Below the pieces are notes generated by a model. The model was not told the origin of the DNA. It did no database searches and was given only the letters and a program-made list of their open reading frames with translations. From positions 4,147,484 through 4,211,483 of the forward strand of contig NC_133218.1 of the NCBI RefSeq assembly GCF_040436345.1: DNA of 64,000 bases, in the 5' to 3' direction. Every line of letters begins with the position of its first letter. Positions within the stretch are counted from its first letter, which is position 1. Made by a program: the position numbers and the translations under genes. Positions 62,101-64,000 of the stretch are shown piece by piece. Origin of the DNA: Pagrus major (Eukaryota > Chordata > Actinopteri > Spariformes > Sparidae).

Positions 62101-62212
62101 TTTACTGCTGGCAGAATTGACAAAGATGCCGTCTTCTTCTGTGGTGGAGCTGCTGGATGACAAGCGGCTCTGTCGACCCACACGTCCGTTCCAGCCAAGG
62201 CCTGGAGAACTC
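37379..62212 (-). CDS. myo9a: Unconventional myosin-IXa, 3' part of the gene (partial)
   Basis: Myosin IXa is a single-headed actin motor whose tail carries a RhoGAP that switches off RhoA. Twenty-eight coding exons: 62072-62212, 60888-60927, 60656-60778, 58766-58846, 58464-58574, 56714-56836, 55666-55815, 53934-54244, 51755-53488, 51363-51462, 50250-50474, 49236-49333, 48971-49098, 48648-48868, 48344-48460, 47508-47696, 47144-47191, 46862-46973, 44713-44774, 43214-43406, 42993-43121, 42753-42858, 42528-42659, 40971-41094, 40732-40779, 38255-38463, 37978-38120, 37379-37866. The 5686 nt stay in frame to a TGA after NEFMV, giving 1,894 residues. The first listed exon starts mid-codon, so the motor's N-terminal part is beyond 64000. 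[20 protein letters not shown] and the RhoGAP text match MYO9A as I recall it, not MYO9B. Teleosts have two myo9a copies and I cannot say which this is. Confidence 0.94.
38712..38732 (-). other. myo9a: candidate in-frame myo9a microexon
   Basis: On the minus strand, CAGCCAAATGCAGCTAAAAAG is preceded by TCACTTTTACCCCAAG and followed by GTAAAG. It would add QPNAAKK (21 nt), or PNAAKK (18 nt) with the second acceptor of the AAGCAG pair, between RTM and GKG without shifting frame. No protein comparison supports it yet. Confidence 0.35.
38950..39610 (-). repeat. AGTACTT-type dispersed repeat, inverted copy
   Basis: Matches 39960-40420 on the opposite strand. CAACTTTTTACTTTACTCCC (39010-39029) is close to the complement of GGGAGTAAAAGTACAAAGTT, and ACAATCAACTATCTTTGTGG (39395-39414 region) is the exact complement of CCACAAAGATAGTTGATTGT at 40203-40222. 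Intronic in myo9a. Confidence 0.7.
39960..40420 (+). repeat. AGTACTT-type dispersed repeat, direct copy
   Basis: Starts GAGGTGGCAAAAGTACACAC and ends AAGTATTTGTACTACCC. It forms an inverted pair with 38950-39610 inside the same myo9a intron. Confidence 0.7.
40971..43406 (-). CDS. myo9a: myo9a exons: RhoGAP domain
   Basis: Five exons (43214-43406, 42993-43121, 42753-42858, 42528-42659, 40971-41094). The text runs from [20 protein letters not shown] to [24 protein letters not shown] holds the catalytic arginine finger (R), and [16 protein letters not shown] is the conserved RhoGAP core helix carrying the Asn expected to contact Rho. The domain stimulates GTP hydrolysis on RhoA-type GTPases. 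No catalytic residue appears lost, so this copy should be active. Confidence 0.95.
41146..41517. mobile_element. MITE-like element with imperfect inverted ends
   Basis: About 372 bp. The left end TAAAGCGGCTCCATGTAAC resembles the inverse of the right end (complement of 41498-41517 begins TTAAAGGGGCTCTGTGAAAC). It is non-coding and lies in the myo9a intron between the 42528-42659 and 40971-41094 exons. Confidence 0.5.
43550..44400. repeat. repeat-derived sequence in myo9a intron
   Basis: 43590-43645 (TGTAAAGCACTTTGAGTTGC then TTGTGTCTGAATTGTGCTAC) looks like the 3' tail of a dispersed fish element. The following 700 bp is not coding in a way I can support and holds no splice-flanked exon. Confidence 0.45.
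44713..46973 (-). CDS. myo9a: myo9a exons: C1 zinc-finger domain
   Basis: Exons 46862-46973 and 44713-44774 together make a phorbol-ester/DAG-type C1 finger. Ligands in order: H of GHIFKS, 12 residues, CEFC, then CKLC, H after four residues, C after two more, and C after seven more. All eight zinc ligands are present. Myosin IX C1 domains are generally regarded as atypical and not clearly DAG-binding. The domain sits just before the RhoGAP, as in the family. Confidence 0.93.
45070..45097. repeat. (TG)n microsatellite
   Basis: About 14 TG units in a myo9a intron, continuing into an impure TG-rich stretch to about 45146. Confidence 0.9.
45205..45480. repeat. dispersed repeat copy in myo9a intron
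   Basis: Begins GGTTGCAACACACAATTATT and carries AAGATATTCAGTTCACAATG and TTGAGATTTTTTTCT in the order of the family also seen at 28775-29015. It is decayed and has no coding content. Confidence 0.5.
45481..46860. other. long myo9a intron, no further features
   Basis: AT-rich intronic sequence with nothing recognised apart from short frames. Confidence 0.5.
46974..51462 (-). CDS. myo9a: myo9a exons: tail linker before the C1 domain
   Basis: Eight exons: 51363-51462, 50250-50474, 49236-49333, 48971-49098, 48648-48868, 48344-48460, 47508-47696 and 47144-47191. The first two are disordered. 49236-49333 gives [20 protein letters not shown] and 48971-49098 gives [20 protein letters not shown]. 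The next three form a conserved helical block ([41 protein letters not shown]). 47144-47191 is very basic ([11 protein letters not shown]). The donor of 50250-50474 was placed at ATG|GTAACA because it keeps phase 0; an alternative TAC|GTTCTT at 50199 also keeps phase. Confidence 0.85.
47915..48310. repeat. probable interspersed repeat in myo9a intron
   Basis: Begins GGGTAACTCTGGTATTTCTC and includes TTAAATTGGTCCAGTACTGT and CAAAATACGCCCAC. This ordered text resembles a teleost repeat I have met before. It has one copy in this window, so the call rests on memory. Confidence 0.35.
49570..50160. other. myo9a intron, no gene
   Basis: A 150-codon chance frame spans 49700-50152 on the plus strand, but it lacks protein-like composition and splice or promoter support. 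Nothing else was seen. Confidence 0.5.
50700..51325. repeat. dispersed repeat family, copy 2
   Basis: Longer copy of the repeat at 32505-33030. It continues through CTTATTTCAGGTATCCAAAC and CATTGACTTCAAGGGA to GACTCATTCCTGCAGC. It ends about 40 bp from the myo9a exon at 51363-51462. Confidence 0.75.
51755..53488 (-). CDS. myo9a: myo9a giant tail exon, low complexity with coiled coil
   Basis: A single 1,734-nt exon encoding about 578 residues, beginning [13 protein letters not shown]. Conserved islands are [20 protein letters not shown] and RRWSVELVP with [16 protein letters not shown] after it. Near the middle, [20 protein letters not shown] starts a predicted coiled coil of about 60 residues (genomic about 52130-52320). 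The rest is rich in Ser, Pro, Glu and Thr and has little recognisable order. The same layout is seen in MYO9A of mammals. Confidence 0.93.
53934..55815 (-). CDS. myo9a: myo9a exons: neck with about six IQ motifs
   Basis: Exon 55666-55815 begins [15 protein letters not shown] and holds the first IQ-like motif ([17 protein letters not shown]) and the start of the second (AAICIQ). Exon 53934-54244 completes it with KWWRLYRP and adds [52 protein letters not shown] and [18 protein letters not shown] motifs bind calmodulin-type light chains and stiffen the lever arm. A poly-Glu/Asp insert (EEEEEDYD) splits motifs 2 and 3. The phase-2 donor of this exon joins directly to the acceptor at 53488. Confidence 0.92.
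54508..55216. mobile_element. foldback element with long inverted arms
   Basis: About 709 bp. The left end TAAAGGGACAGTTCAACCTA mirrors the right end (complement of 55197-55216 begins TAAAGGGAAAGTTCACCCCA). Inside, GACATCTGCCTTCCCTTGAA mirrors TTGGAGGGAAGGCAAATATC, and TCATGTAGGAACAATTTTCT mirrors GAAAATAGTTCCTACACGAA. The arms are about 300 bp each, so the RNA would form a long hairpin. No transposase. It lies in the myo9a intron between the two IQ exons. Confidence 0.75.
56714..62212 (-). CDS. myo9a: myo9a exons: end of motor domain and loop-2 insert
   Basis: Six exons. 62072-62212 encodes a Ser/Arg-rich stretch ([20 protein letters not shown]) that belongs to the class IX loop-2 insert at the actin-binding face, ending [12 protein letters not shown]. 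60888-60927 and 60656-60778 follow with [14 protein letters not shown]. 58766-58846 gives MTL-type motor text ending in the conserved [12 protein letters not shown]. 58464-58574 gives [20 protein letters not shown]. 56714-56836 gives the converter end, GYQVGKTM. The order and text match the last third of a myosin head. The donor of the first exon is GTCAGT at 62071, chosen because it restores ATG and the frame. Confidence 0.92.
57050..58460. other. myo9a intron, no gene
   Basis: No recognisable exon or complete repeat between the converter exon and the 58464-58574 exon. Several open frames here lack support. Confidence 0.5.
59057..59103. repeat. (GT)n microsatellite
   Basis: About 23 uninterrupted GT units in a myo9a intron. 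Confidence 0.95.
59813..59823. repeat. run of 11 G
   Basis: A homopolymer in a myo9a intron. Its length is prone to sequencing error. Confidence 0.9.
60621..60644. repeat. short (GT)n / GC microsatellite
   Basis: About nine GT units followed by GCGCGC, starting 12 bp from the donor of the myo9a exon at 60656-60778. Confidence 0.85.
61030..61660 (+). mobile_element. decayed LINE reverse-transcriptase fragment
   Basis: At 61088 one frame reads [20 protein letters not shown], the reverse-transcriptase block usually written GVPQGSVLGP...YINDI. After several stops and frame changes, [20 protein letters not shown] (from about 61338) and [17 protein letters not shown] match the downstream conserved text. 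An AAATAAATAAAT tail follows near 61608-61635. It is antisense to myo9a, in the intron between its first two listed exons. The family (L2/Rex-like) is a guess; reverse-transcriptase origin is firm. Confidence 0.8.
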
Positions 62213-63249
62213 CTATGGACAAAACACACACAGACAATTAACAGTCATTGATTCATGAAAATCCACACACAAAATGCTTACCTTAGTCGAGAAACTTTCA
62301 CATTACAAGACACTTTTAAAGCTTTAAATCTATCTTGATCTATATAATAACTGAATAAATACAGCTAATATAAATGTAGCACACACAGTGAAATATAAGT
62401 AGTGAATGATGACACAGGGATCATAAACCCTGTGTCAGTCAGTCACAGTAGCTGTGGTAGAGGGTGACTTCTCTGCAGGTGAATATGTTGGACAGATCTG
62501 TTGTAGCTTAGCTTTACAAAAGTGTGCCCTTTGTATAATTATAAACTGCATCAAACAGTGTCTTGTATATATTGTTTCCCCAGCAGCAATGTCTCCAGCA
62601 GGGGCAGTAGTTTCCATGTTTTCAGCCCTGAGGAGAGAGCAGAGTTCACCTCACACAGACTTCGACACAGTTTACTGAAGCCTCAGAGGTTTAAAACCTC
62701 AGGCCTCAAGGTGAAACCTCACCACCTGCCCAGAAGACAAACAAAAACACCGGCGGTCAGGTCATGGTTAAAACCATTAACCATTCTGAACTATTTTAGC
62801 CCAGAGGAGGGGACAAGAGGAGAATAGCTGTGGCAGGAGCCGTTTATTACTGATTCAGCTATTCAGACCCACTTTCGTAGGTTTACAAGATTTTCTCCTT
62901 GATAAGTTAACAAGCCACTCTCTACAGTAGCAAGATGTATTTGGTTTCTCACACTATGTTTATTATCAGAGAGTTGATTCATTCCTTGAGAGAAAACAAG
63001 GTGGAGGATGAGTGTGTGGAGAGGTTTAGTGGATAAATAAATGAAAGTCAACAAAAATACAGAACAGCAGGTGAGACAGTCGAGCGTTTGGTAGCGTAGA
63101 TTTTCCATGCAAGGCAGCTGTTTGGGTTTAAAGGGACTTTCCACTGCTGAGATACTTCTATAGTTTGTTTTTTTTCTAAAAAAAAAAAGCAGCTTGTAGT
63201 AGCTACAAGTATAAACCCACTGTGGCATCACCTATTTGTTTGTACACAA
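62213..63249. other. myo9a intron, no exon found
   Basis: Sequence upstream of the first exon in the window. I searched for motor-domain text and found none, so the preceding exon lies beyond 64000. Confidence 0.55.
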
Positions 63250-63860
63250 TCATTTTCAAGTCAAGTTTGACATTACAGGCCCCCTTCTGGCCATTAGAAA
63301 GAATGTGGGTTTAAGGCACTTCTGCATTAGCATGGCATACTTTATACAGTCAATGTTTCAGTCGCTCCATCACTTTATTTGGACATTCATGGTCCACAGA
63401 GGATGCATCCTACTCACTTTTGTGATTCCCTGACTTTTTTATCTTGGCCACCATCAGGTCAAAATCTGGTTTGTAGGGGCGCTGTGGTAGCTCACCTGTG
63501 GAGCGTAACCCCATGTACAAAAGGCTGAGTCCTTAGCAGCGGCCTGGGTTTGATTCCGACCAGCAGCCCTTTGTTGGGTTTCAACCCCTTTCTCTCTACC
63601 CCCTTTCCTGTCATGATCTCATTTTCACTGTCATAATAAAGGCACAAAAAGCCTCTAAAAATAATTAAATACAATCTGGTTTATGATCAAGTACCAGCTA
63701 AACAAATTATCATCAGCCTTAAGTGAACTGTGCTAATTAGCAAACATTAGTAAACATTTTAACTGCTAAGAATGTTATTGTCAGCATTAGCATGCTAATG
63801 TTAGCATTTAGCTCAAAGCAAATTGAAAGCCACTGAAAACCAAAGAAATTCCATGTTTGC
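63250..63860. repeat. dispersed repeat interrupted by a SINE
   Basis: Left part 63250-63472 includes TTCATGGTCCACAGAGGATG and CACCATCAGGTCAAAATCTG. The right part, from 63673, continues TTTATGATCAAGTACCAGCT and AGCATGCTAATGTTAGCATT. Together they follow the order of a common teleost repeat, with the SINE lying between. Confidence 0.6.
63473..63672 (+). mobile_element. tRNA-derived SINE, full length, with target duplication
   Basis: A 200-bp element flanked by the 10-bp direct repeat AATCTGGTTT at 63463-63472 and 63673-63682. The tRNA-like head carries an A-box-like TGGTAGCTCACCTGTGG and a B box GGTTTGATTCC at 63547-63557. A T/C-rich body (CCTTTCTCTCTACCCCCTTT nearby) and the tail AATAAAGGCACAAAAAGCCT follow. 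This is the layout of a widespread percomorph SINE. Confidence 0.85.
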
Positions 63861-64000
63861 CTGAACATAATTAATAATCAAATAAGCATGTGTTGAATTT
63901 GAAACAGGTTGTGGTGCAAGGTGAAAATAGAAACGAGGTGTAAAAAACAACAACAACAGAGGTGTTTGCTGGTCTTTCCATGAGTTTTTCTCTCTATTTG

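Overview
This window is nuclear DNA from a vertebrate, almost certainly a ray-finned fish of percomorph type. Coding sequence is a small fraction, broken into short exons with GT-AG introns. The recognisable proteins are vertebrate, and the introns are full of non-autonomous transposons, LINE and SINE fragments and microsatellites that resemble families I know from teleost genomes. Family and paralogue names come from recalled protein sequence; no search was run.

Three protein-coding genes are present, all on the minus strand, so each runs from high to low coordinates. (1) bbs4, 16 coding exons, start codon at 21573-21575 and stop at 6577-6579; 532 residues, a TPR protein of the ciliary BBSome. 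An X-box-like (RFX) site lies 26 bp upstream of its start codon. (2) scamp2, 9 coding exons, start at 31962-31964 and stop at 25883-25885; 338 residues, a four-span secretory-carrier membrane protein. (3) The 3' part of a myo9a-type unconventional myosin IX gene, 28 coding exons from 62212 down to the stop at 37379-37381. It encodes 1,894 residues: end of the motor with its loop-2 insert, about six IQ motifs, a long low-complexity tail, a C1 zinc finger, a RhoGAP domain and a Ser-rich C-terminus. Its 5' part lies beyond position 64000. Exon joins keep frame in all three genes (1599, 1017 and 5686 coding nt in the window).

Layout: 1-5860 has no gene I can call and holds a 1,030-bp hAT-type element with perfect 8-bp target duplications. 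5860-21615 is bbs4. 21616-23390 is intergenic with a LINE 3' end. 23390-32090 is scamp2 with a probable long 3' UTR carrying a foldback element. 32090-36790 is intergenic, with two exon-like plus-strand segments of unknown meaning. 36790-64000 is myo9a. I found no tRNA or rRNA gene, CRISPR array, operon or phage feature.

The three genes do not form a pathway. BBS4 acts at cilia and centriolar satellites, SCAMP2 in post-Golgi recycling and exocytosis, and MYO9A as an actin motor that inactivates Rho. I did not find a convincing undescribed system. The points most worth checking are the X-box, the phase-compatible plus-strand exon pair between scamp2 and myo9a, a candidate 21-nt myo9a microexon with a NAGNAG acceptor, and several structurally complete non-autonomous elements.
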